Assembly (NCBI GenBank): GCA_001550305.1
Contig: LRTP01000382.1
Coordinates: 1 to 42,813, forward strand
Direction: 5' to 3'
Length of the DNA: 42,813 nt
DNA from: Streptomyces diastatochromogenes
GTDB lineage: Bacteria; Actinomycetota; Actinomycetes; Streptomycetales; Streptomycetaceae
The translations under genes and the position numbers were made by a program. Numbering within the stretch: position 1 is the stretch's first letter; each line of letters opens with the position of its first letter. The notes below the pieces were generated by a model. It saw only the letters and a program-made list of their open reading frames with translations, was not told the DNA's origin and made no database searches. Of the stretch, positions 35,395 through 42,813 are shown one piece after another.

Positions 35395-37629
35395 GTGTTA
35401 CGCGCTCACCGGCGTGCGGCACGCCTGACGTTGGAGCAGTTGGCCGAGGTGTCGCTGGTGAGTGCCCGGGCTCTGTCGGACATGGAGCGCGGACGCAGCA
35501 GAGGGCCTCAGCATCGGACCGTGGTCGCCTTGGCGGATGCGCTCAAACTGGACGCAGACGCCCGCAGGCAGTTGATCGAGTTGGCGCGCGAGGGCCGGCT
35601 GCGGAATCACTGGACGCGTCCGACGGGTCTGTGTGAGCTGCCCCGGTCGGTCGACGACTTCACCGGTCGTGCGGCGGAACTGGTCTGGGTGAGTGAGCTG
35701 GTGTATGCCGAGAGTGCGCCGGGCGTCGGCGTGGTGGGGCTCGTCACCGGTTCTGCGGGTTTGGGGAAGACCACGTTCGCCGTCCGTGCCGCGCATGCGG
35801 TTCGGCCGAGCTTTCCCGACGGAGTGTTCTTCCTCGATCTGTTCGGTATGTCCCAGCGACCTCTCGCCACGGCCGACGCCTTGGAAATGCTGCTGCGTGC
35901 GCTCGGTATCGCGGACCAGGAGATCCCAGGCGACACGGGGGGACGCGCCTCCTTGTACCGGGCGCTGTTGAGGGACAGGCGCGTCCTGGTCGTCCTCGAC
36001 AACGCCGCGTCGGAGGAACAGGTGCGCCCGCTGTTGCCGGGAGGCGGTGCGGCCAGGGTACTGATCACCGCGCGCCGGCTGCTGTCGGGGCTGGAGGGCG
36101 TGCGCAGGCTCGTCCTCGGGCCCTTGCCGTTGCCGGAGTCCACGCAACTGCTGGCCGGGATTCTGGGTGAACGTTCCGCGTCCGACGGGGAAGCGGCCCT
36201 CGTACGGCTGTGCGAGTTGTGCGGCGGTCTGCCTCTGGCGCTGCGGATCATCGGCAACCGCATGGTCAGCAGGCCCGGATGGGGCGCCGGCGAACTCGCC
36301 GCCCGGCTGGCGGACGAGGAGCGAAGGCTGGATCAGTTCAAGGCCGGCGATCTCCAGATCGCCAACGCGTTCGGGATGTCGTACGAGCAGCTCGCTGATT
36401 CCGCGCGGCGGATGTTCCGGCGGCTCGCCGTGGTGCCGGGACAGAATTTCGACGCCTCCCTGGCGGCCGTCGCGGGAGGGGTGCCGATCGAGGATGCCTG
36501 GGACGACCTCGACGATCTCGTCGACCTCGGCCTGCTCTACGACAGCTGTATGGGCCGCTATCGCTTCCACGATCTGGTCCGCCTGTTCGCCCGCGACCGG
36601 CTCCACGAGGAGGAGTCCCTGGCCGAACGGGAGGCGCTGACGGGGAGGGTGACGTCGTGGCTGCTACGGATGGCCACACTGGCCGGGCGGTGGTTCGAAC
36701 CCGGCTACGGCCGTCCCGACCGGCCCGATCCCGATCTTGCCGTCCTGGCCTCCCCGCAGGAGGCGGAAGGGTGGCTGCGAGTGAACGTGGACAACTGGCT
36801 CACCGCGATGCAGGCCGCGGCAGCCGACGGTCGGCACTCCCTCGTCCTGGACTGTGCGGAGTCGATGCACTGGTTCTCCGATCTGTGGGTGCACAGCCCG
36901 CACTGGCACGAGGTGTTCACGCGGGGGGCGGAGGCGGCCGGCGCCCTCGGTGACCTGGCACAGCAGGCGACCCAGCTGAACTATCTCGCCTGGCTTCATT
37001 CGGTGCCGCCCAGCGACCCGGAGGCCATATTGCGGTGTACGTCGCAGGCGCTGGAGCTGGCGACCCGGGCCGGTGCCACGGCGCAGATCGCCTGGGCACA
37101 CGAGTACACCGCTTCGGCGCTGCGCCTGCGCGACCGGTTCGCTGAGGCCGTCACGGCCTCGTCCCGGGCGGCGGAACTGTTCAAGACCATCGAAGACATC
37201 GACTCCCACGTCCAGTGCCGCGCCCACATCGCCCACTGCCTGTTCGACGAAGGACGCCACACCGACGCATTGGAGCAATACCTCGCACTGCTCGCTCTGC
37301 TGGAGGACACGGAGTCAGGGATGACGCCGAGCGTCGCGTCTCGCAGCCGGCCCTTCGCACTGATCCGCATCGGCCACTGCCTCGAACGCCTCGGCCGCCG
37401 CACGGAGGCGATCACCACACTCAGCGAGGGCATCGACGCCCTCGACGAACTCAAGGTGTCCGACTTCCGGCAGGCCGGCGCTCTGGAATCACTGGCCGCG
37501 CTGCTCGCCGGCGAAGGCCGGACCGACGAGAGCCGCCACGCCTACGCGCGGGCGGCGCAGGTCTTCGAAGCGATCGGCGACACCGGGGCGAGGAGCCGCT
37601 GCCACGCCCTGGCGGCCGTCACCTCCTGA
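35395..37629 (+). CDS. XRE-NB-ARC-TPR regulator (STAND ATPase)
   Basis: A protein of at least 744 residues. The N-terminal helix-turn-helix (1-65: LTLEQLAEVSLVSARALSDMERGRS) is followed by an NB-ARC ATPase with Walker A GSAGLGKTT (119-127), Walker B VLVVLDN (197-203) and the GLPLAL motif. The winged-helix segment has FHDLVRLFARDR, and the C-terminal half is TPR-like helical repeats. Such STAND regulators often control secondary metabolism or development in Streptomyces. The second codon from GTG 35395 is TTA, which needs the bldA tRNA. Homology extends upstream of this GTG with no other standard start. Confidence 0.88.
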   Translation: MLRAHRRAARLTLEQLAEVSLVSARALSDMERGRSRGPQHRTVVALADALKLDADARRQLIELAREGRLRNHWTRPTGLCELPRSVDDFTGRAAELVWVSELVYAESAPGVGVVGLVTGSAGLGKTTFAVRAAHAVRPSFPDGVFFLDLFGMSQRPLATADALEMLLRALGIADQEIPGDTGGRASLYRALLRDRRVLVVLDNAASEEQVRPLLPGGGAARVLITARRLLSGLEGVRRLVLGPLPLPESTQLLAGILGERSASDGEAALVRLCELCGGLPLALRIIGNRMVSRPGWGAGELAARLADEERRLDQFKAGDLQIANAFGMSYEQLADSARRMFRRLAVVPGQNFDASLAAVAGGVPIEDAWDDLDDLVDLGLLYDSCMGRYRFHDLVRLFARDRLHEEESLAEREALTGRVTSWLLRMATLAGRWFEPGYGRPDRPDPDLAVLASPQEAEGWLRVNVDNWLTAMQAAAADGRHSLVLDCAESMHWFSDLWVHSPHWHEVFTRGAEAAGALGDLAQQATQLNYLAWLHSVPPSDPEAILRCTSQALELATRAGATAQIAWAHEYTASALRLRDRFAEAVTASSRAAELFKTIEDIDSHVQCRAHIAHCLFDEGRHTDALEQYLALLALLEDTESGMTPSVASRSRPFALIRIGHCLERLGRRTEAITTLSEGIDALDELKVSDFRQAGALESLAALLAGEGRTDESRHAYARAAQVFEAIGDTGARSRCHALAAVTS

Positions 37630-37770
37630 CCTCGACCGACCTGCTGGACACGGAGCGCGCGCCGGTACTTCTGCGTGCTGTTCTGCATGGTCGGACCGCG
37701 TCCCTTTCTACTTGGCTGGTGGGCACCGGGACAGACGTCAACGCGCTGTTCCTCCAGGCCAGGAGTGACC

Positions 37771-38469
37771 ATGGCAACTGTCAAGAACGTCGTTCTCGTG
37801 CACGGCGGCTTCGTGGACGGATCAGGCTGGCAGGGGGTCTACGACCACCTGAGCGCCGACGGATACAAGGTGGCCGTCGTGCAGAACCCGACCCTGTCGC
37901 TGGCCGGCGACGTAGCCGCCACCCGCCAGGTCCTCGACCGCCTCGACGGGCCGGCCGTGCTGGTCGGCCACTCCTACGGCGGTGTCGTCATCACCGAGGC
38001 GGGCAGCCACCCCAACGTGGCGGCGCTCGCCTACATCGCCGCGTTCGCGCCGGACACAGGCGAGTCCGTCAGCTCCCTGATCGCCGACCCGCCGCCAGGG
38101 GCGCCGGTCCCGCCCATCCTGCCGCCCCAGGACGGATTCCTGTTCCTGGACCGGGACAGGTTCGCGGCATCCTTCGCCGCTGACGTGCCCGAGAAACTGG
38201 CGGCGTTCATGGCCGACTCGCAGGTCCCCTGGGGCGTCGAGGCCCTCGCCGGGGCCGTCTCCGAACCGGCCTGGCAGAACAAACCGTCCTGGTACCTGGT
38301 CGCCACGGACGACCACATGATCCCGCCGGCCGCCCAGCGCGCCATGTCCGAGCGGGCCAAGGCGATCGTCTCCGAGACCCCCGGCAGCCACGCCGTCTAC
38401 GTGTCGCGGCCGGCTGTCGTGGCCGCCGTCATCGCCCAGGCGGCCCAGGGAATCAACGGCCACGCCTAA
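37771..38469 (+). CDS. Alpha/beta hydrolase, cytoplasmic
   Basis: A 232-residue single-domain hydrolase. The oxyanion motif VLVHGGFVDGSGW comes first, then the nucleophile elbow GHSYGG (Ser68), an Asp at 180-181 (ATDDHMIPP) and His207 (PGSHAVYVS). The ATG at 37771 follows CAGGAG. There is no signal peptide. It is a close paralogue of the next gene, suggesting tandem duplication. Natural substrates of this esterase/aryl-hydrolase group are unknown. Confidence 0.9.
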   Translation: MATVKNVVLVHGGFVDGSGWQGVYDHLSADGYKVAVVQNPTLSLAGDVAATRQVLDRLDGPAVLVGHSYGGVVITEAGSHPNVAALAYIAAFAPDTGESVSSLIADPPPGAPVPPILPPQDGFLFLDRDRFAASFAADVPEKLAAFMADSQVPWGVEALAGAVSEPAWQNKPSWYLVATDDHMIPPAAQRAMSERAKAIVSETPGSHAVYVSRPAVVAAVIAQAAQGINGHA

Positions 38470-38506
38470 CAGCAGACAGCCCCGCCGCACCGCGTCACCA
38501 CAACCT

Positions 38507-38531
38507 CCCGCCCGGCCCACCGCCGGGCGGG
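38507..38531. terminator. Hairpin between the two hydrolase genes
   Basis: CCCGCCCGG and CCGGGCGGG form a perfect 9-bp stem with a 7-base loop, 37 bp after the first hydrolase stop, followed on the + strand by CCCCTTCTCTT. Likely a terminator or attenuator. Confidence 0.7.
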
Positions 38532-38569
38532 ACCCCTTCTCTTCCCGACCCAACACGTAGGAGTCCCTT

Positions 38570-39406
38570 ATGGGCCTTGAGGTCACCCGCCGCCGCGTGC
38601 TCGCCACCGGCGCTGCCGTCGCAGGCACGACAGCACTGACGGGACCGCTCTCCTCGCCGGCCTCCGCCGCCGACCGCTCGCAGGCCAGGACCAAACCGAC
38701 CATTGTGCTGGTGCACGGCGGATTCGCCGACGCCTCCTGCTGGAACGGCGTCATCGAACGGCTCCAGCACGCCGGCTACCCGACCCTGGCTCCCGCCAAC
38801 CCGCTGCGCAGCCTGCCCACCGACGCCGCCTACCTCGCCAGCGTCCTTGCCTCGATCAGCGGCCCGATCGTGCTGGTCGGCCACTCCTACGGCGGCGCCG
38901 TGATCACCAACGCCGCAGCTCGCATTCCCACCGTCAAGGCGCTCGTGTACATCGCCGCCTTCGTACCCGACAAGGGCGAACAGCTCGGCGTACTGATCAA
39001 CAAGTACCCCGGCAGCATCATCCAGCCGGCGACCCGGCCGGTGCCCTACCCCGGGCCCGACGGCACCACCGGTACTGACCTCTACCTGGAAGCCGGCTCC
39101 TTCCGCGCCGTGTTCGCCGCCGACCTGCCCGCCGCCACCACTCGCCTCATGCACGCCACGCAGCGCCCCTTCAGCGCAGCCTGCTTCACCGACGTCACCA
39201 CCTCCGCCGCCTGGCACACCATCCCTTCCTGGGCACTGATGTCCGAGGCCGACAAGGCCATCCCGCCCGCCCTGCAACGCTTCTTCTACCAGCGCGCGGG
39301 CGCCCGCAAGGTCGCCGACGTGCCAGGTGCCTCCCACGTCGCGATGATGAGCCACCCGGGCATCACCGCCCGCCTCATCGAAGACGCCGCCAACTCCCGC
39401 AGCTGA
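38570..39406 (+). CDS. Alpha/beta hydrolase, Tat-exported
   Basis: A 278-residue paralogue of the preceding hydrolase with an added N-terminal twin-arginine signal (TRRRVLATGAAVAGTTAL, probable cleavage after ASA at 31-33). The motifs are VLVHGGFADASCW, GHSYGG with Ser106, and PGASHVAMMS with the catalytic His. The acid position reads SEADKAIPP. The ATG at 38570 follows TAGGAG. The pair would give one enzyme inside and one outside the cell with similar chemistry. Confidence 0.9.
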   Translation: MGLEVTRRRVLATGAAVAGTTALTGPLSSPASAADRSQARTKPTIVLVHGGFADASCWNGVIERLQHAGYPTLAPANPLRSLPTDAAYLASVLASISGPIVLVGHSYGGAVITNAAARIPTVKALVYIAAFVPDKGEQLGVLINKYPGSIIQPATRPVPYPGPDGTTGTDLYLEAGSFRAVFAADLPAATTRLMHATQRPFSAACFTDVTTSAAWHTIPSWALMSEADKAIPPALQRFFYQRAGARKVADVPGASHVAMMSHPGITARLIEDAANSRS

Positions 39407-39421
39407 CCTCCCGCCCATCGA

Positions 39422-39447
39422 CCCGGCCCGCGTTACGACGGGCCGGG
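39422..39447. terminator. Terminator hairpin after the exported hydrolase
   Basis: CCCGGCCCG and CGGGCCGGG form a perfect 9-bp stem with an 8-base loop, 15 bp after the stop codon. Confidence 0.8.
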
Positions 39448-39511
39448 CCACAGGCACGCTGCCACCCCGCTGCCCGGCTTCGCCCGGCTCCGTGACGGAC
39501 GGGGCCAACCT

Positions 39512-39717
39512 TCAGTGGGCGGTCGATGGCCTGCCCAGAGCCGCGCGGACCTTGCGCTCGACGAGGACGGGAACAAAGTCACCTACGCGCCGTCCTCAAA
39601 GGACGCTTGCGCCTCGGCGACAGCAGCCTTGACCTCGGCGGGAGAGCGGGGCGCGCTGTACGCGGCGGTGAGCCGGTCGGCTGGCGCCCGGATTGCCTCT
39701 TCCTCACGCACGTCCAT
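39512..39717 (-). pseudogene. Three-helix-bundle dimerisation-domain protein, frameshifted
   Basis: From ATG 39717 the frame reads MDVREEEAIRAPADRLTAAY and AEVKAAVAEAQASFEDGA, then a TAG. In another frame the family's usual ending follows at once: DFVPVLVERKVRAALG to a stop at 39512. One missing base near 39587 explains the break. Small proteins of this type occur beside, or fused to, ArsC in actinomycete arsenic operons, which fits the neighbours. The ATG is preceded by GGAGGAG. Confidence 0.7.
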
Positions 39718-39852
39718 CACCACTGGACTCCTCCGCACCGCCTTGACAGCCAGTGTGAGCGGCGTGTTCCGGACCGCCAGGGTGGCGCCGTAGGCGATCG
39801 CGACGCGCTCAGCGGTCTTCAGGGCAGGTTGTCGGGTGCGGGCAGGCGATAG

Positions 39853-40260
39853 GTGTCTGCCCGCACCATCTCGTGGGAGGGCTTCACGGGACGATGGGCG
39901 GGCCAACCACGTGCACCACCAACCCTCGCCGGGATCAACCGCACCGGGTTCTACTCGAAGAAGAGCCCCAACGGCACTGTGCGGGAGGGCCCGTACCAGC
40001 ATCTTGCCGAGGACTTCGTACGCCGCCTGGAGGCACTGCACGAGGCGGGCACCCTCCCGGACCCCGGGATGCCCAGATCGCCCGTCTGAAAGCCGAGATC
40101 GACGCCCTGCGGGAACGTGCGGCTCGTCAGAGCGAGGCGATCGAGAAACTGAGCGAGTTCAAGATCCTCGCGCTGTCCCGCATCGCCGCCCAGCACGAAG
40201 AGATCATCCGGCAGCGCAGTCCTCGGGCCGCTAGCGGCACGCCAACTGGGGCCCGCCTCG
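39853..40260 (+). pseudogene. Helix-turn-helix/coiled-coil protein, truncated and frameshifted
   Basis: One frame gives an HTH-like segment (LAGINRTGFYSKKSPNG) and a helix (YQHLAEDFVRRLEALHEAG). It slips near 40068 into a coiled coil (AQIARLKAEIDALRERAARQ, then EKLSEFKILALSRIAAQHEE). This resembles small accessory proteins encoded with transposon recombinases (TnpC/DUF6262-like), but that match is tentative. It reads opposite to the arsenic genes on either side and may be a remnant of an insertion. Confidence 0.55.
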
Positions 40261-40319
40261 CTGCTGTTCCCCGCGGCGGCCAGACCATCGGCTCCTGCAG
40301 CTGACGTACCGGCGAGGCG

Positions 40320-40739
40320 TCACTGCACGGGAAGGAGATCGGCGAGCAGAGTGCGGACGCGCGCCTCGCTCTCGTCCCGGATCGAGCGGACCGCCTCGAC
40401 GCCCTGACCAGCCGGGTCGTCGAGCTTCCAGTCCCGATACTGCTTGCCCGGGAAGACCGGGCAGGCATCCCCGCACCTCATCGTCATCACCACGACGGAC
40501 GCCTGGACCGCCTCGATGGTCAGCACCTTGGGCACCTCGGCGGACAGATCGATCCCGGCCTCGGCCATCGCCTCGATGACCGCCGGGTTCACGGTCTCGG
40601 CCGGGGCGGACCCGGCCGAACGGACCTCCACCCGGCCGGCGGCCAGGTGCGTGAGGAAGGCGGCGGCCATCTGGGAGCGTCCGGCGTTGTGCACGCACAC
40701 GAACAGCACGGACGGCTTGCCGGAGACGGTTTCACACAC
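40320..40739 (-). CDS. arsC: Arsenate reductase ArsC, low-molecular-weight phosphatase type
   Basis: A 139-residue thioredoxin-coupled ArsC. The P-loop is CVHNAGRS (Cys15 to Arg21). The second and third redox cysteines are Cys89 and Cys93 (MRCGDACPVFPGKQ), and DDPAG supplies the acid (107-111). It reduces arsenate to arsenite in the cytoplasm. The GTG at 40739, with GAAGGAA upstream, overlaps the stop of the ACR3 remnant, showing the original acr3-arsC coupling. The gene looks intact, but its efflux partner is destroyed, so arsenite export must come from elsewhere. Confidence 0.92.
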   Translation of the reverse strand: MCETVSGKPSVLFVCVHNAGRSQMAAAFLTHLAAGRVEVRSAGSAPAETVNPAVIEAMAEAGIDLSAEVPKVLTIEAVQASVVVMTMRCGDACPVFPGKQYRDWKLDDPAGQGVEAVRSIRDESEARVRTLLADLLPVQ

Positions 40740-40864
40740 GAGCGGTTCCTTCTTCGAGGGCAGCCGACTGGCCGGTCACCGGGGCGGGTTGAGAGAAGAA
40801 GCGGCGGGCGGCAAGGGCGACATAGACGAGCCCGATCAGCACCAGCACCTCGATGAGCGGACCG
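40732..40864 (-). pseudogene. ACR3-type arsenite efflux permease, C-terminal fragment
   Basis: About 43 residues remain: the last helix (PLIEVLVLIGLVYVALAARR) and the tail up to TGA 40732-40734. Upstream the sequence changes abruptly to an IS5-type transposase fragment on the other strand. The rest of the transporter is absent from the window. Confidence 0.8.
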
Positions 40865-41212
40865 AGGCCCGGGCGCACCCACGACATCACCGCCGCCCGC
40901 CACGACCACATCGTCGAGCACCTGAAAGCCGCCGGCCTCGGCGCCCTGGCCGACCTGGGCTTCCTCGGCCTCGACAAGGACTGCAACAACCAAGTCGTCG
41001 TCACCGGCTACAAAGCCACCCGCGCCCGCAAGCTCACCACCGGCCAGAAAACCGCCAACCGGATCATCGCCGCCGGCCGCGCCCCCGTCGAGCACGGCTT
41101 CGCGCACCTGAAGACCTGGCGCATCCTCACCAAACTCCGCACGAGCCCCGCCCGCGCCACCAACCTGCTCCGCGCCCTGCTCGTCCTGACGAACCTCGAA
41201 CTCGACCGCTGA
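40865..41212 (+). pseudogene. IS5-family (IS112-like) transposase, C-terminal fragment
   Basis: The frame reads HDITAARHDHIVEHLKAAGL, DLGFLGLDKDCNNQ, ARKLTTGQKTANRIIAAGRA and VEHGFAHLKTWRIL with the catalytic Glu, ending at TGA 41212. Only about 115 residues of the C-terminal part are present. The 127 bp after it, to 41339, look like IS end sequence. Confidence 0.88.
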
Positions 41213-41307
41213 CAGACGATCAAGACCGAAGACAGCTGCCCACGACCAGCACGAGCACCCACGAACCCCGCCACACCAGCAGGCGCACCAGCGAAAACCA
41301 AGATGGT

Positions 41308-41326
41308 GGATCTTCAGTGAAGATCC
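41308..41326. terminator. Palindrome at the IS right end / after the DUF1330 gene
   Basis: GGATCTTCA-G-TGAAGATCC has perfect 9-bp arms around one base. On the minus strand it follows the DUF1330 stop by 13 bp and is followed by a short T-rich stretch, so it may act as a terminator. It may equally be an IS inverted repeat meeting its mirror copy. Confidence 0.5.
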
Positions 41327-41339
41327 CACTGGACCTCGG

Positions 41340-41633
41340 TCAGTCGATGCCTTCGACGATGCGGAAGTCGCGCTCGACGCCGTCGGAGAGGGCGACCAGC
41401 GCCTCCTGGTAGGCCGCACTCTCGTGCGCCGCGACGGCCTGCTCGAAGCTGTCGAACTCGATCAGGACGGTGCGCTCGGCGATTCCGGCGTCATGCGCCA
41501 CGACCCGACCGCCACGGACGAAGGTCCGACCGCCCCCGGCCTTGACGGCCGGAGCGGCCAGCTTGTTGTAGGCAGCCAGCTTCTCAGGGTCTGAAATGGT
41601 GCGGTAGACGCTGACCCAGTAGCCCTTGGGCAT
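41340..41633 (-). CDS. DUF1330-domain protein
   Basis: A 97-residue protein of the DUF1330 ferredoxin-like fold (MPKGYWVSVYRTISDPEKLAAY, then RTVLIEFDSFEQAVAAHES). It is complete and cytoplasmic. Members are small alpha/beta-barrel proteins of unknown function, sometimes linked to monooxygenase-like folds. It follows the MFS transporter gene by 33 bp on the same strand and may share its message. Confidence 0.9.
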   Translation of the reverse strand: MPKGYWVSVYRTISDPEKLAAYNKLAAPAVKAGGGRTFVRGGRVVAHDAGIAERTVLIEFDSFEQAVAAHESAAYQEALVALSDGVERDFRIVEGID

Positions 41634-41666
41634 GGAACCTCCAGTGTCGGGACGAGTGCATCTGAC

Positions 41667-42813
41667 TTACGGGTTGGTCTCGGACGAGCGTCGGCGGGCG
41701 AGCGCGAGGCTTGTCAGCGTCGTGATCGCCATGGCGCCGATGCCGACCAGCGCCGCGGTGGTGTAGGCGCTGTCGTCGGGGAAGAGGTGGCCGGGGCCGG
41801 TGCCCGCGGCGAGGATCAGGCCGCCGATGGCGCTGCCCAGGGAGTACCCGACGCTGCGGACGACGTAGTTGAAGCTCATGGCGCTCGACGTCTCGCTCTT
41901 GGGGGTGACGGCCAGGATGACGCCGGGCATCGCGGCCGAGAAGCCGCCGACGCCGAAGCCGAGCACGCCCATCGCCGCGAACAGTTCGGCCAGGTCCGAC
42001 CGGGCCGCCGCGAACAGGGCGAACCCGCCGCCGACCACGACGGCGCTGCCGGCCAGGAGCAGGGGGTCGGCGATCCGTGTCCGGACCCGCGGCGTGAGCT
42101 TGCCGGCGACGAACCCCAGCACCGAGAACGGGATGAGGACCAGCCCGGCGACGAAGGTCGTCAGCCCGAAGCCGTAGCCGGCGCCGTGCGGCGTCTGCGC
42201 GTACCGGGTGACGAGCGTGAGCAGGAGGTACATGCCGATCCCGCCGACGAACATGGCGAGGTTCGCCCCGGCGACCGCCGGGTGCCGCACCGCCCGCACA
42301 TCGACCAGGGGCGTCGTGCTGCGCAGCTCGATGACGGCCCAGACGCAGAGCAGCACCACCGCGACGACGGCGAGGCCCGCCGCCACGGCGAGGTGTCGGC
42401 TCCACAGATTCCGTTCGCCGGCGAGGAACAGCACCAGGAGCAGCGCAGCGGCCAGGACGACCGCGCCTGCCACGTCCACGTGGGCGGAGCGGCCTTCGGG
42501 GGCTTCAGGCATGGAGCGCCACGCGGTCAGGAGGGCGGCGGCGGTGACGACCAGGCCGAGGCCGTAGGCGGCCCGTACCCCGCCGAGCTCGGCGAGCAGT
42601 GCGGCCAGCGGGTAGCCGACGCCGGCCCCGATGATCGAGACCACCGAGATCAGGGCGATCACGGCCGCGCTGCGCTCCTCGGGGAGGTGGTCCCGGGCCA
42701 CGCCCATCATCAGCGCCGTCAGCCCGAGCCCGACGCCCTGGGCCGCCCTGCCGGCCAGCAGCCACGCGAACGGCAGCGGCAGCACGGTGAGCGCGCTGCC
42801 GGCGACGACGACC
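41667..42813 (-). CDS. MFS transporter (5' end outside window)
   Basis: The frame is open to the window end, so the N-terminus is missing. About 380 residues are visible, with at least ten hydrophobic helices and a typical MFS loop (GVARDHLPEERSAAVIALISV). The overall pattern suggests a drug/proton antiporter of the 12- or 14-helix kind, with two helix blocks around a charged central loop (LWSRHLAV). It is adjacent to a DUF1330 gene. The substrate is not determinable. Confidence 0.88.
   Translation of the reverse strand, partial: VVVAGSALTVLPLPFAWLLAGRAAQGVGLGLTALMMGVARDHLPEERSAAVIALISVVSIIGAGVGYPLAALLAELGGVRAAYGLGLVVTAAALLTAWRSMPEAPEGRSAHVDVAGAVVLAAALLLVLFLAGERNLWSRHLAVAAGLAVVAVVLLCVWAVIELRSTTPLVDVRAVRHPAVAGANLAMFVGGIGMYLLLTLVTRYAQTPHGAGYGFGLTTFVAGLVLIPFSVLGFVAGKLTPRVRTRIADPLLLAGSAVVVGGGFALFAAARSDLAELFAAMGVLGFGVGGFSAAMPGVILAVTPKSETSSAMSFNYVVRSVGYSLGSAIGGLILAAGTGPGHLFPDDSAYTTAALVGIGAMAITTLTSLALARRRSSETNP

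Noticed and set aside
41584..42405. Frame overlapping the MFS transporter on the same strand
   Set aside because: Arg/Gly-rich shadow in another frame. The transporter frame has clear hydrophobic helices.

Overview
The window is typical of a Streptomyces-like actinomycete: GC is very high with strong G/C bias at third codon positions, GTG starts are frequent, many genes are coupled by ATGA or GTGA overlaps, and the regulators (XRE/MmyB type, NB-ARC/TPR type, ECF sigma with zinc anti-sigma) and IS remnants (IS982, ISAs1, IS5/IS112-like) are familiar from that group. The genus is inferred from these features. I see no rRNA, tRNA or CRISPR.

Region A (1-4126, + strand) is a trans-4-hydroxyproline catabolic set: the 3' end of an FAD/[2Fe-2S] dehydrogenase subunit, a DapA-like deaminase, a 4-hydroxyproline 2-epimerase and a GntR/FCD regulator with a 14-bp palindrome just upstream of it. 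Region B (4190-10177, +) is an alpha-glucoside uptake set: LacI regulator, lipoprotein sugar-binding protein, two permeases and a GH13 glucosidase, with no ATPase gene. Region C (15959-10236, - strand) holds a VanA-like Rieske oxygenase, a 63-residue Cys/His protein and a VanB-like reductase, all translationally coupled, followed by a TauABC/SsuABC-like transporter (binding protein, two permeases, ATPase) with a perfect palindrome upstream. Its substrate is unknown.

Region D (16033-18550) is an XRE regulator divergent from a CMD protein and a cupin, followed by a broken SDR gene. It is bracketed by a 40-bp direct repeat. Region E (18571-22920) has a four-gene - strand operon (cupredoxin lipoprotein, Tat-exported metallophosphoesterase, membrane protein, small protein) divergent from an ECF sigma/anti-sigma pair that ends in a strong terminator. 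Region F (23335-25747, +) is a coupled operon of an RsbW-type ATPase, two small unknown proteins and an exported vanadium-haloperoxidase-like protein.

Region G (about 25750-33070) is an eroded segment: a lipoprotein, an IS982 fragment, an MDR oxidoreductase divergent from a TetR regulator around a clear operator, an SRAP peptidase, an ISAs1 relic, a TMEM175-type channel pseudogene and a truncated DNA ligase. Region H (33069-39447) has a second XRE/SDR divergent pair, a large XRE-NB-ARC-TPR regulator with a TTA codon at its start, and two paralogous alpha/beta hydrolases, one cytosolic and one Tat-exported. Region I (39512-41326) is a wrecked arsenic locus: ArsC intact, ACR3 cut by an IS5-type fragment, a frameshifted three-helix-bundle gene, and a frameshifted HTH/coiled-coil gene. 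The window ends with a DUF1330 gene and a partial MFS transporter.
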